This document shows, one piece after another, positions 1-8,536 of a stretch of 64,000 bases of DNA; position 1 is the first letter of the stretch, and each line of letters starts with the position of its first letter. The notes under the pieces are model-generated. The model was not told where the DNA came from and did no database searches. It saw nothing but the letters and a program-made list of their open reading frames with translations. Position numbers and translations under genes: made by a program. This stretch comes from Sphingomonas lycopersici (GTDB taxonomy: Bacteria; Pseudomonadota; Alphaproteobacteria; Sphingomonadales; Sphingomonadaceae), in NCBI RefSeq assembly GCF_026130605.1, contig NZ_JANFAU010000002.1:186001-250000 (forward strand). Direction: 5' to 3'.

Positions 1-810
1 CGCCCTGAGCACGCGGTCGCTGCCCGACTGGACCGGCAAGTGCAGGAAAGGCATCAGTTTTTCGACATCGCGATGCGCGTCGATCAGCCCCTGCGTCATA
101 TCGTTGGGGTGGCTGGTGGTATAGCGGATCCGCGCCAGACCCTCGACGCGATCGAGCGCGCGGATCAGATCGTGCAGACCGCGCCCGTCACCGTCGCTCC
201 ACGCATTGACGTTCTGCCCGAGCAAGGTGATCTCGCGCGCGCCGGCGTCGACCAGGGCCCTGGCCTCGTCGACGATTTCGGCGAACGGCCGGCTCGTCTC
301 GGCGCCGCGGGTATAGGGCACGACGCAATAAGTGCAGAATTTGTCGCAGCCTTCCTGCACCGTCAGGAACGCCGTCGGCCCGACCTTGCGCCGCGCGGGG
401 AGCGCGTCGAATTTGGACAGCGGCGGCATATCGGTATCGAGCGCGGCTTCGCCCCTAGTCGCGTCGGACACCAGCCGGGGGAGGTTATGATAGGCCTGCG
501 GGCCGACTACCACGTCGACCTTGGCGCGGCGCACGATCTCCACACCCTCGGCCTGCGCGACGCAGCCGGCGACCGCGATCATCTTGGCCGGATCGTCCTT
601 CCGCAGCCGGCCGATATCCGAATAGACCTTCTCGGTCGCCTTTTCGCGAATGTGACAGGTGTTGAGCACCACCAGATCGGCGCCGGCGGCATCGGCGGTC
701 GCGGTCAGCCCGTCGGCGGCGAGCAACTCGGCCATCCGCTCGCCGTCATAGACGTTCATCTGGCAACCGAACGACTTGACGTGGAAGGTCTTGGGCGGGG
801 TCTTGGTCAT
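1..810 (-). CDS. miaB: tRNA-2-methylthio-N6-dimethylallyladenosine synthase MiaB (partial)
   Basis: Radical-SAM methylthiotransferase that adds a 2-methylthio group to i6A37 of tRNAs reading UNN codons. Residues 1-270 of about 440 are present; the C-terminus, with the end of the radical-SAM domain and the TRAM domain, lies beyond the left edge. The N-terminal MTTase domain supplies Cys16 (in SFGCQMN), Cys52 (LNTCHIR) and Cys83 (VAGC) for one 4Fe-4S cluster. The radical-SAM cluster motif CDKFCTYC supplies Cys155, Cys159 and Cys162. The ATG at 810 gives the conserved [19 protein letters not shown] start. It begins 8 bases after the plsC stop, so the two are probably cotranscribed. The family assignment is firm. 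Confidence 0.96.
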   Translation of the reverse strand, partial: MTKTPPKTFHVKSFGCQMNVYDGERMAELLAADGLTATADAAGADLVVLNTCHIREKATEKVYSDIGRLRKDDPAKMIAVAGCVAQAEGVEIVRRAKVDVVVGPQAYHNLPRLVSDATRGEAALDTDMPPLSKFDALPARRKVGPTAFLTVQEGCDKFCTYCVVPYTRGAETSRPFAEIVDEARALVDAGAREITLLGQNVNAWSDGDGRGLHDLIRALDRVEGLARIRYTTSHPNDMTQGLIDAHRDVEKLMPFLHLPVQSGSDRVLRA

Positions 811-818
811 CGCGGCGC

Positions 819-1568
819 CTATACAGGCGCCTGCGCCGGATCGCCACCCGCCGCCGCGACCCGCGCGCGCGCCTCCGCCGCGATCGCCTTGCGACCGGGA
901 AAATCGCGCGGATCGAACGGGTCGCAGAAGTGCAGCGTCGCGGTGAAATTCCCCGGGCGGCGCAGCACGCGCTTGGCATGATCGAGCCCGGGCTCGTCGC
1001 CGACCCACGCCAGCTCGCGCGTCGCATCGCCATAATCGATCCGCACCGGCTGGACGAGCACCCCCGGCGGGGGCGGATCGAGCACCGCGAGCAGCGCCGC
1101 CTTGAACGGCAGCAGCGTCTCGCCGTCGCTGGTGGTGCCTTCGGGGAAGATCGTGATCGCCCAGGTTTCGGCGAGCGCCTCGCGCAACTGATTGATCTGC
1201 CCGGCGATCCCCAGCCGGTCCTCGCGGCGGACGAAGATCGTGCGGTTGAGCGTGCAGAGCCAGCCGACGATGGGGACATGCTCGACCTCCGCCTTGGCGA
1301 CGAAGGCGCTGCCATTGGCCCCGGCGAGGATCGGGATGTCCATCCAGCTCAGATGGTTGGAGAGAAACACCACGTCGCGGCGCAGCGGGGTGCCGATCAC
1401 CCGGCGACGCGCGCCGATGATCCAGCCCATCGCGCCGAGGAACCATTTGGGCCAGGGGGAGGGGAGCCGCAGCAGCCGCCACAACAGATGTGTGGGCACC
1501 GCGACCAGCAAAGCGAGGATGATCGCGGCGAGCCGGAGGTAGAGGCGGATGTCAGGGCCGATCGGCAT
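819..1568 (-). CDS. plsC: 1-acyl-sn-glycerol-3-phosphate acyltransferase (PlsC family)
   Basis: Inner-membrane acyltransferase that makes phosphatidic acid from lysophosphatidic acid in phospholipid synthesis. It is 249 residues from the ATG at 1568, with an N-terminal hydrophobic anchor (about residues 9-30). The catalytic NHLSWMD block gives His72 and Asp77 (the HX4D motif), and a FPEGTT substrate-binding motif lies near residue 139. A GTG at 1577 would add three residues; ATG is preferred because a G-rich stretch sits just upstream. It lies directly upstream of miaB. Members of this family also include lyso-ornithine-lipid acyltransferases, which cannot be excluded from sequence alone. Confidence 0.88.
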   Translation of the reverse strand: MPIGPDIRLYLRLAAIILALLVAVPTHLLWRLLRLPSPWPKWFLGAMGWIIGARRRVIGTPLRRDVVFLSNHLSWMDIPILAGANGSAFVAKAEVEHVPIVGWLCTLNRTIFVRREDRLGIAGQINQLREALAETWAITIFPEGTTSDGETLLPFKAALLAVLDPPPPGVLVQPVRIDYGDATRELAWVGDEPGLDHAKRVLRRPGNFTATLHFCDPFDPRDFPGRKAIAAEARARVAAAGGDPAQAPV

Positions 1569-1573
1569 TAGCG

Positions 1574-1642
1574 CCACCCCGGCGCGGGCCGGGGTCCAGT
1601 ATCGGGCCGGTTTTTGCTGGACCCCGGCCTGCGCCGGGGTGG
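1574..1642. repeat. Palindromic intergenic repeat, family B, copy 1
   Basis: Two 26-base arms (1574-1599 and 1617-1642) are reverse complements with one mismatch, around a loop containing TCGGGCCGG. The same element, with its loop in the opposite orientation, is at 52919-52987. It overlaps the 5-prime side of plsC. Confidence 0.85.
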
Positions 1643-1705
1643 TCGCATATCACCCATGTGTTTTGCTTGGGTGACGAGGAGCGTCGATATGCGCGGCGAT
1701 CGCGC

Positions 1706-2128
1706 TTAATCCTTGCGGCTGAGGCTGACGCCGTACAATTCCATCCGGTGATCGACCAGCCGGAAGCCCAGCCGTTCGGCGATCTGCTTCTGGAGCTGTT
1801 CGAGCTCGGGATCGACGAATTCGATCACCTTGCCGGTCTCGACGTCGATCAGATGGTCGTGATGCGCCTCGGGCGAGGGCTCGTAACGCGCGCGCCCGTC
1901 GCCGAAATCGTGGCGATCGAGGATGCCGGCCTCTTCGAACAGCCGCACGGTACGATACACCGTCGCGATCGAAATGCCCGGATCAACCGCCGAGGCGCGG
2001 GCATAGACCTTCTCGACATCGGGGTGATCCTCCGCCTCCGACAGCACGCGCGCGATGACGCGGCGCTGCTCGGTGATGCGCAGTCCCTTTTCGTGACACA
2101 GAGCTTCGAGATCGATCTTGCGGGGCAT
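1706..2128 (-). CDS. fur: Fur-family metal-responsive transcriptional regulator
   Basis: DNA-binding repressor of 140 residues. An N-terminal winged helix (about 1-80) contains the recognition region ISIATVYRTVRLFEEAGI. The C-terminal dimerisation domain has the metal-site pattern HHDHLIDVETGKVIEF (about residues 88-103). There is no CxxC zinc pair, as in many alphaproteobacterial Fur/Mur proteins. Whether it senses iron or manganese cannot be read from the sequence. The start is the ATG at 2128. An inverted repeat separates it from sppA upstream, so it may have its own promoter. Confidence 0.9.
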   Translation of the reverse strand: MPRKIDLEALCHEKGLRITEQRRVIARVLSEAEDHPDVEKVYARASAVDPGISIATVYRTVRLFEEAGILDRHDFGDGRARYEPSPEAHHDHLIDVETGKVIEFVDPELEQLQKQIAERLGFRLVDHRMELYGVSLSRKD

Positions 2129-2150
2129 ACGTCGCTATGTAGTGCGCAAA

Positions 2151-2186
2151 GCCTGTTGCGAAAAGCGAAACCGACTCGCAACAGGC
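2151..2186 (-). terminator. Stem-loop between sppA and fur
   Basis: Perfect 11-base arms (2151-2161 and 2176-2186) with a 14-base loop, 12 bases past the sppA stop on the minus strand, followed by only three T. It could be a weak intrinsic terminator of sppA or a structure in the fur leader; the short T run makes termination uncertain. Confidence 0.5.
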
Positions 2187-2198
2187 ATAAGCGCGTGA

Positions 2199-4073
2199 TT
2201 ACAGGCCGATCCGCGCGAGCAGCACGTCGAGCAGGCGCGCATCGCCGGGGGCCGCCGCGGTCGGGCCGAAACCGCCGCATTCGAGGCACGCCGCCTGGAC
2301 CCCGCCGCCGGTCACCAGCCGCTTCACATCGCCCATCGCGCGCATCACCAGCTGGCGACGCTCCCACGCGACCCGCGCGAAGGCGTCGGACGGCGCCGCC
2401 GCGTCGTCGTCATTGTCGTTGCTCCACTGGCGCGCGAGCTGCGCCGCCCAGCTCGGCTTCTTTTCGAGATAGGTGACCTTGACGGTCGCCGGATCGAGCT
2501 TGGCGCGCTTCGCCGCCTCGTCGACCGCGTCCTTGAGCGTGCCGAAGCGATCGACCAGCCCCAATTGACGCGCCGTCCCGCCGATCCACACCCGGCCCTG
2601 CGCGATCTCATTGACCTTGTCGACCGGCATGTGCCGCGATTGCGCCACGCGGGCGAGGAACTGGCTATAACCATGCTCGATCGCCGACTGGAACAGCGTG
2701 TCGGTCACCGGGTTGGTGCCCGCGAACACATCGGGCTGGCCCGAGATCGGGGTGGTCTTCACCCCGTCGGTCGTCACGCCGATCTTGGCCAGCGTGTTCT
2801 CGAAGGTCGGGATAATGCCGAAGATGCCGATCGAGCCGGTGATCGTCGACGGCTCGGCGAAGATCACGTCGCCGGGGGTCGAGACCCAGAAGCCGCCCGA
2901 CGCCGCGACGCCGCCCATCGAGACCACCACCGGCAGCCCCTGGCGCTTCGCCTCGATCAGCGCGAGCCGGATCCGTTCCGACGCGGTGACCGACCCGCCT
3001 GGCGAATCGACCCGCAGCACCAGTGCCTTGAGCTTCTTCTTGGCGAGACCATCATAGATGAACTTGGCGACCGTCTCGCCGCCCGCGGTGCCGGGCTCGG
3101 ACTTGCCGTCGATGATGTCGCCGGCGACGGTGACGACGCCGATCTCGCCGTTCTTGGGCAAGGGGTGGGCATCGAGCCAGTCGTCATATTTGATCTTCTT
3201 GAACCAGCCGGCGGGCTTATTGTCCTCGCCGCCCGCGATCTGCGCGACGCGACGACCGAATTCGACGCGATCGCCCAATTTGTCGACGATCCCCGCGGCG
3301 AGATTGGCCTTGGCGATATCGCCCCCCGCGCCCGTCACCACCTTGTCGGGCGCGGTCAGCCAGTCGGCGAGCTTGGCCTTCGGCCGGGCACGCGCGATCG
3401 CTTCCTTCCACTGGTCGAACAGCCCGTTGTTGAGCACGGTCGCGGCCTCTTTGGCCTCGGGGCTCTGGTCGGCGCGGGTATAGGGTTCGACGAACGACTT
3501 GAACTTGCCGACGCGATAGACGTGCGCGTTGACGCCGAGCTTGTCGATCAGGCCCTTGTAATAGAGCTGGCTACCGCCAGGGCCGGCAAACAGGGTGCCG
3601 CCCATCGGGTCCATCCACACCTCGCTCGCCGATGCGGCGAGGCGATAGCCGCCGTCGGTATAGCCGGTGGCGAAGGCGAGAACCGGCTTGCCGGCGGTGC
3701 GCGCGCGCAGCAGTGCGTCGGATATTTCGCCCAGCGCCGCAGGATAGGCACCGCCGAAGCGATCGAGATCGAGCACGATCGCCTTGACCCGCGAATCGTC
3801 CTTGGCGTCGTCGATCGCGCGGACCACGTCGCGCAGGCGATATTGGCGGTGGATGCGCCCGCCGCCGAGCAATGCCATCGGCGAGATCTCCTCGGGCTGC
3901 TCGACGATCGGCCCGTCGAGATCGAGGACGAGCGCGCCGTCCTTCACCGTCGTGGGGGTCGGCCGGCTGTTGAGCGCGGCGAACAGCGCACCGAAGAACA
4001 GCAGCATCGCGACGAGCACCAGCGCGTCCTTGATGCCGACCAGCAGTTTCCACGCCCCGCGCACCAGCTGCAT
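2199..4073 (-). CDS. sppA: Signal peptide peptidase SppA, 67-kDa type
   Basis: Membrane-bound serine protease that degrades cleaved signal peptides. At 624 residues it is the long, two-repeat form. An N-terminal membrane anchor spans about residues 15-38. The first peptidase-S49 repeat carries the general-base lysine (VGKFKSF, about Lys192). The second carries the nucleophile in GGVAASGGFW (about Ser392), matching the Lys/Ser dyad of the long family. The ATG at 4073 is preferred over an upstream in-frame TTG at 4085. It is transcribed towards fur. Confidence 0.93.
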   Translation of the reverse strand: MQLVRGAWKLLVGIKDALVLVAMLLFFGALFAALNSRPTPTTVKDGALVLDLDGPIVEQPEEISPMALLGGGRIHRQYRLRDVVRAIDDAKDDSRVKAIVLDLDRFGGAYPAALGEISDALLRARTAGKPVLAFATGYTDGGYRLAASASEVWMDPMGGTLFAGPGGSQLYYKGLIDKLGVNAHVYRVGKFKSFVEPYTRADQSPEAKEAATVLNNGLFDQWKEAIARARPKAKLADWLTAPDKVVTGAGGDIAKANLAAGIVDKLGDRVEFGRRVAQIAGGEDNKPAGWFKKIKYDDWLDAHPLPKNGEIGVVTVAGDIIDGKSEPGTAGGETVAKFIYDGLAKKKLKALVLRVDSPGGSVTASERIRLALIEAKRQGLPVVVSMGGVAASGGFWVSTPGDVIFAEPSTITGSIGIFGIIPTFENTLAKIGVTTDGVKTTPISGQPDVFAGTNPVTDTLFQSAIEHGYSQFLARVAQSRHMPVDKVNEIAQGRVWIGGTARQLGLVDRFGTLKDAVDEAAKRAKLDPATVKVTYLEKKPSWAAQLARQWSNDNDDDAAAPSDAFARVAWERRQLVMRAMGDVKRLVTGGGVQAACLECGGFGPTAAAPGDARLLDVLLARIGL

Positions 4074-4172
4074 CTTATATTCCAATTCCAGCGCCCCGAT
4101 CGCGGGGCTTGTCGCGCCGCTTTAGCGCGAAGTGTATGGTTCGGGCAATACGCTGCGCCGTAGAGCTCCCTC

Positions 4173-4268
4173 CGTCATTCCCGCGAAGGCGGGGATCCAG
4201 ACTGGCTGGCCTATCGTGTCAAACCGCAACCTCAGCGCGAATGGATTCCCGCCTTCGCGGGAATGACG
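4173..4268. repeat. Palindromic intergenic repeat, family A, copy 1
   Basis: Arms of 27 bases (4173-4199 and 4242-4268) pair with one mismatch around a 42-base loop beginning GACTGGCTGGCC. Related copies are at 7817-7913 and 12692-12787. It lies just past the carboxylase stop at 4281. Confidence 0.9.
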
Positions 4269-4280
4269 TTTTCGGCAGCC

Positions 4281-7200
4281 TCACCATGTATCGATATAGC
4301 GCCCGCTCGCACGCACCGGTGCCGCCGCCAGGCCGCGCTTGAGCCACGCGCGCGTCTCCGCCGGATCGATCACCGCATCGACCTCGAGGAATTGCGCGAC
4401 CGACACCGCCTTGCCCTTCTCGTAGCTCGCCTGGACCAGCTCGCGATATTTGGCGTCGCGCGCTTGCGGGTCGGCGATCGCCTCCAGCTCCTTGCGGAAG
4501 CCGAGCCGCACCGCACCCTCCAGCCCCATCCCGCCGAACTCGCCGGTCGGCCACGAGACGCAGAACCCGCCTGCGACCAGCGATCCCCCCGCCATCGCCT
4601 GCGCGCCGAGGCCATAGGCCTTGCGCAGCACCACGGTGAAGATCGGCACCCCGATATTGGCGCCGACGACGAACATCCGCGATCCCTTGCGGATCGGCGC
4701 GGTGCGCTCGGCCTCGGGGCCGACCATGAAGCCCGGCGTGTCGCACAAGGAGACGATCGGCACGCCGAACGCGTCGCACAATTGGAAAAACCGCGCCGCC
4801 TTGTCCGCCGCCGGGGCGTCGATCGCACCGGAGAGATAGCGACAGTCGTTGGCGATCAGCCCGATCGCGCGCCCGTCGATCCGCGCCAGCCCGGTGATCA
4901 TCCCGGGCGCGAAGCCGCCGCGCAGCTCGACGAAGCTTTCGCTATCGACCAGCACATCGATCACCCGACGCACGTCGAACACGCGCAGCCGGTTCTCGGG
5001 GACGATATGCCGCAACAGCAGCTGATCGGCATGATCTGCCTGTGCGACGCGGCCCTGGAACATGCCGAGGATGCGCTTCGCCTTGTCGGTCGCCTCCGCC
5101 TCGTCCGCGGCGAGCACGTCGATCACGCCATTGGCATATTGCACCGCCGCCGGCCCGACCTCGTCGGGCGCGAAGACGCCGAGCCCGCCGCCCTCGATCA
5201 TCGCCGGGCCGCCCATCCCGAGATGCGCGTCCTTCGTGGCGATCGTCACGTCGCAGCAGCCGTAGAGCACCGCATTGCCGGCAAAGCCGTAACCCGCAGT
5301 GATCCCGATCCGCGGCGCGATGCCCGACAGACGCGCGAAGGCGGCGAAGGTCGGCACGTCGAGCCCGGTCGCGCCGACCGCATCGACATCGCCGGGGCGC
5401 CCGCCGCCGCCCTCGGTGTAGAAGACGATCGGCAGCTTCATCGCCTCGGCGACATGGAGCAGGCGGTCGGTCTTCTTGTGGTTGATATGCCCCTGCGTCC
5501 CGGCGAGGACGGTATAATCATAGGCGAGGCCCATGCACTTCGCGGCTTCCTCGCCGTGCTCGGCGGCGTTGACCGTGCCAATCCCGCCGATCAGCCCGTC
5601 CGCCGGGGTGTTGCGCATCAGATCGTCGACCGTCCGCCGCCGGCGCTGCGCCGCGATCGCCAGCGCGCCATATTCCTGGAAGCTCCCGGCATCGAACAGA
5701 TCGGCAAGGTTTTCCCGCGCCGTCCGAAGCCCGCGCGCGTGGCGCTTCGCCACCGCCTCCGCCCGGCCGGCATCGAGCCCCAAGGCGTGGCGCTGGTTCA
5801 CCTCGGCGAGATCGGGGCGGATGTGATCGGGGTCGACTGCGGTTTCAGTCGCGGCACCGGCGCCGTCCTCCTCGACCGGATCGAGCGACAGGAAGGGCGC
5901 GCCTTCGTCAATCACCGCGCCGATCTCCGCGTGGACCGCGCTGACCACCCCGGCGCCCGGTGCGAGCACGGCATGCTGCATCTTGAGCGCCTCGATCGTC
6001 CCGACTTCCTGCCCGGCGGCGACGCGTGCGCCGACCGGGGCCTCGATCGCCACCACCACCCCGGCGAGCGGCGCGGCGGCGATATGCGCGTCGACCGGCG
6101 GCGCATGGACGGCGAGGGGCGGGGCGAGCGTCGCGACGTTGCGATCGAACCAGCCGGTATCGATGTCGAACGCCGCCACCTCCGATTGCGCGAGCACCGC
6201 GGCGAGCACCGGCAGGTTGGTCGCCAGCCCGGCGATGCGATATTCGGCGAGCGCACGGCGCGCCTTGGCGAGCGCGGTCGGCCAGTCGGGGGCGTGGACG
6301 ACCAGCTTGGCGAGCAGCGGATCGAAGCGCGGGTTGGCACTCATCCCGGTCCGCGTGGCGCCGTCGACGCGGATGCCGGGGCCGCCGGGCGCATCGAGCA
6401 GCGCGATCGCGCCGCTGGCGGGGTGGACCGTCCCGTCGGGCGCGATCGTCTCGGCATTGACGCGAAGCTGGATCGCCACGCCGTGGGGCGTCGGCGCGGC
6501 GGCGATGCCGAGCGCGTCCAATGTCGCGCCGCTCGCCAGCGCGAGCTGGATCGCGACCAGATCGAGCCCGGTCGTCTCCTCGGTCACGGTATGTTCGACC
6601 TGGAGCCGCGGATTGACCTCGAGAAAGGCGAAGGCGTCCGCGCTATCCTCGGGCAGGTCGCGATCGACGAGGAATTCCGCCGTCGCGAGGCCGCGATACC
6701 CGGTGCCGTTGAGCAACGCCTCCGCCGCGCGCGCGATCCGCGCGGCGAGCCCCGCGTCGATCGACAGCGCGGGGGCGATCTCGACCAGTTTCTGATGACG
6801 CCGCTGGACGGTGCAATCACGCAGGCCGAGCGCGATCGCCACGTCGCCGTCGCCGGCAAGCTGGACCTCGATATGCCGCGCACTCGCGACATGCCGCTCG
6901 ACGATCACCTCGGCCGATCCGAAGGCGGCGAGCGCTTCGGCGCCTGCCGCCGCGATCTGCGCCGGCAGGGTCGCGCGATCGGCGACGACGCGGATCCCGC
7001 GCCCGCCGCCGCCCGCCACCGCCTTCACCACCAGCGCGCCGGTCGCCGCCGCGCCCTCCGCCAGCACCGGCACGCCGCGCGCGACGGCATGCGCCTTGGC
7101 GCGCGCCTTGTCGCCGAACAGTTCGAGCAGCGCCGCATCGGGGCCGACGAAGGTGATCCCCAGCACGCTGCACGCCGCCGCGAGCGCGGGATTTTCGCTG

Positions 7201-7448
7201 AGGAAGCCATAACCCGGATGGATCGCGTCGCATCCCGTCGCGCGTGCCGCGCCGACGATCGCCTCGATCGACAGATACGCCGCGGGGCCGGCGCCTTCGA
7301 GCGCGACCGCCACATCGGCCGCAGCGACATGCGGCGCGTCGGCATCGTCGGTCGAATGAACCGCGACGGTCGCGATGCCGGCAAGAGCGGCGCTGCGCGC
7401 GATGCGGATCGCGATCTCGCCACGATTGGCGATAAGCAGCTTGCGGAT
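4281..7448 (-). CDS. Single-chain biotin-dependent acyl-CoA carboxylase (BC-BCCP-CT fusion)
   Basis: A 1055-residue fusion that would carboxylate an acyl-CoA using biotin, ATP and bicarbonate. In order: a biotin carboxylase domain (starting RKLLIANRGEIA, with the glycine-rich ATP loop AGGGGRGIR near residue 145); a biotinyl domain with EALKMQH, where Lys489 is the biotin site and Leu replaces the usual preceding Met; and a fused carboxyltransferase pair (about 540-1055). This is the layout of long-chain/multispecific single-chain carboxylases rather than two-subunit PCC or MCC. The conserved N-terminus starts at an ATC codon (7446-7448) behind GAGGAGG; no ATG, GTG or TTG lies between the upstream in-frame stop and a GTG at 7313, which would remove 45 conserved residues. 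Substrate unknown. Confidence 0.85.
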   Translation of the reverse strand: MRKLLIANRGEIAIRIARSAALAGIATVAVHSTDDADAPHVAAADVAVALEGAGPAAYLSIEAIVGAARATGCDAIHPGYGFLSENPALAAACSVLGITFVGPDAALLELFGDKARAKAHAVARGVPVLAEGAAATGALVVKAVAGGGGRGIRVVADRATLPAQIAAAGAEALAAFGSAEVIVERHVASARHIEVQLAGDGDVAIALGLRDCTVQRRHQKLVEIAPALSIDAGLAARIARAAEALLNGTGYRGLATAEFLVDRDLPEDSADAFAFLEVNPRLQVEHTVTEETTGLDLVAIQLALASGATLDALGIAAAPTPHGVAIQLRVNAETIAPDGTVHPASGAIALLDAPGGPGIRVDGATRTGMSANPRFDPLLAKLVVHAPDWPTALAKARRALAEYRIAGLATNLPVLAAVLAQSEVAAFDIDTGWFDRNVATLAPPLAVHAPPVDAHIAAAPLAGVVVAIEAPVGARVAAGQEVGTIEALKMQHAVLAPGAGVVSAVHAEIGAVIDEGAPFLSLDPVEEDGAGAATETAVDPDHIRPDLAEVNQRHALGLDAGRAEAVAKRHARGLRTARENLADLFDAGSFQEYGALAIAAQRRRRTVDDLMRNTPADGLIGGIGTVNAAEHGEEAAKCMGLAYDYTVLAGTQGHINHKKTDRLLHVAEAMKLPIVFYTEGGGGRPGDVDAVGATGLDVPTFAAFARLSGIAPRIGITAGYGFAGNAVLYGCCDVTIATKDAHLGMGGPAMIEGGGLGVFAPDEVGPAAVQYANGVIDVLAADEAEATDKAKRILGMFQGRVAQADHADQLLLRHIVPENRLRVFDVRRVIDVLVDSESFVELRGGFAPGMITGLARIDGRAIGLIANDCRYLSGAIDAPAADKAARFFQLCDAFGVPIVSLCDTPGFMVGPEAERTAPIRKGSRMFVVGANIGVPIFTVVLRKAYGLGAQAMAGGSLVAGGFCVSWPTGEFGGMGLEGAVRLGFRKELEAIADPQARDAKYRELVQASYEKGKAVSVAQFLEVDAVIDPAETRAWLKRGLAAAPVRASGRYIDTW

Positions 7449-7454
7449 GGCGCG

Positions 7455-7460
7455 CCTCCT
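7455..7460 (-). promoter_or_regulatory. Shine-Dalgarno deciding the carboxylase start
   Basis: AGGAGG on the minus strand, six bases before the ATC at 7446-7448. An in-frame TGA lies a few codons upstream, so only ATC, or a CTG overlapping the Shine-Dalgarno, can start the full-length protein. Confidence 0.7.
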
Positions 7461-7461
7461 C

Positions 7462-7729
7462 AGGGTCCAAACTCACTCAGAACAACGTCGTGATCGCCCG
7501 GAGAAGCCCGCTGGCAAGGAGCGCAGCGCAGTCGCGTAGCTGACGCTACGCGCAAGCAAGCGACGCCGTCCGGCGGGCTTTTCCGGGCGACCGCTCCGCG
7601 GCGGGCGGCTTTTGGCGCCATGCGGCGTCGCGCGTCGATCACGATGCGTGAGCATCGCTCCCTCCTTGCTCCTTGCCTGGCGCCAAAATCCGCTCCGTCA
7701 TGGCGTTGTTCTGAGTGAGTTTGGACCCT
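7462..7729. repeat. 268-bp nested palindromic element
   Basis: Outer arms of 26 bases (7462-7487 and 7704-7729) are perfect reverse complements. Two smaller stem-loops lie inside: 7494-7510 with 7574-7590, and 7605-7619 with 7679-7693, each with one mismatch. No convincing coding region is present. The outer right arm matches 38224-38257 after lptD. The element abuts the carboxylase Shine-Dalgarno, so it must be part of that gene's 5-prime region. Confidence 0.85.
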
Positions 7730-7816
7730 TAGTCGATCGTTTTGCGCAGACGGTAGCAGCCCGCGCGCCAACCGCAACGCATCGTAGAGGGTTTGGAAAC
7801 GCCACCCAGTTCCTCC

Positions 7817-7913
7817 CGTCATTCCCGCGGAGGCGGGAATCCATAAGCACTGCGGTTTGCGATTCTATCGCAGAGACCAGCCAGAATGGATTCCGGCCTT
7901 CGCGGGAATGACA
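7817..7913. repeat. Palindromic intergenic repeat, family A, copy 2
   Basis: Arms 7817-7843 and 7887-7913. The loop is the reverse complement of the loop in copy 3, so this copy lies in the opposite orientation. It fills most of the gap between the nested palindrome and the end of the 2Fe-2S gene. Confidence 0.9.
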
Positions 7914-7937
7914 GACGAATATTCTCTAAACGCTCCG

Positions 7938-8489
7938 TCAGCGCGGGCGTTGCGATCCCGGATCGAGCGCCGGCACGATGCGCGCCGCTTCGCGCGGGTC
8001 AATGCCGGGGCGGGCGCCGGTCGCCAGCGGCTCGTCGCCGCGCATCGCGCTCGCCGCGCGCTGGATCGCCTCCACCAGCCGCGGATAGATGCCGCAGCGG
8101 CACAGATTGGTGATCGCACCGGCGATCGCCTCGTCGCTCGGGTTGCGGTTGCGGCGGATCAGCACGGAGGCGGCCATGACGATGCCGGGGATGCAATAGC
8201 CGCATTGCGGCACATTGGCGGCGATCAGCGCGAGCTGCACCGGATGCGTGCGATCGGGCGACAGCCCCTCGATCGTGGTGACGAACGTGCCCTCCACCGC
8301 GTCGAGCGTGATCTGGCACGATTTGACCGCCTTGCCGTCGATATCGACGATGCACGCGCCGCAGCTGCCGGTGCCGCAGCCATATTTGGTCCCGGTGAGG
8401 TTCGATGCGTCGCGCAGCGCCCACAACAGCGGGGTCGCCGGGTCCATGCGATATTCGATCGCTTCGTTGTTCACCGTCAGCTTGGGCAC
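7938..8489 (-). CDS. 2Fe-2S subunit of a xanthine-oxidase-family oxidoreductase (IorA-like)
   Basis: A 183-residue small subunit of the molybdenum hydroxylase type, carrying electrons between a molybdopterin subunit and an acceptor. The N-terminal plant-ferredoxin-type cluster uses Cys38, Cys43, Cys46 and Cys58 (CGTGSCGAC). The C-terminal helical cluster uses Cys96 and Cys99 (CGYC) and Cys130 and Cys132 (CRC). It resembles the alpha subunit of isoquinoline 1-oxidoreductase. No large molybdopterin subunit is encoded next to it or elsewhere in this window. Translation starts at GTG 8489. The C-terminus is slightly extended beyond the usual 150-160 residues. Confidence 0.85.
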   Translation of the reverse strand: MPKLTVNNEAIEYRMDPATPLLWALRDASNLTGTKYGCGTGSCGACIVDIDGKAVKSCQITLDAVEGTFVTTIEGLSPDRTHPVQLALIAANVPQCGYCIPGIVMAASVLIRRNRNPSDEAIAGAITNLCRCGIYPRLVEAIQRAASAMRGDEPLATGARPGIDPREAARIVPALDPGSQRPR

Positions 8490-8536
8490 CGCGCCTGATT
8501 AGGCGAGGCGCGCGGCGATGGACAGCGGCGAAATTT

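Noticed and set aside
4263..7493. A 1076-residue open frame on the plus strand opposite the carboxylase gene
   Set aside because: Arg/His/Asp-rich composition without any domain; it mirrors the codon bias of the real gene on the other strand.
7460..7822. A 120-residue frame over the nested palindrome
   Set aside because: It runs through both arms of the inverted repeat and shows no protein features; the DNA is better explained as a repeat.
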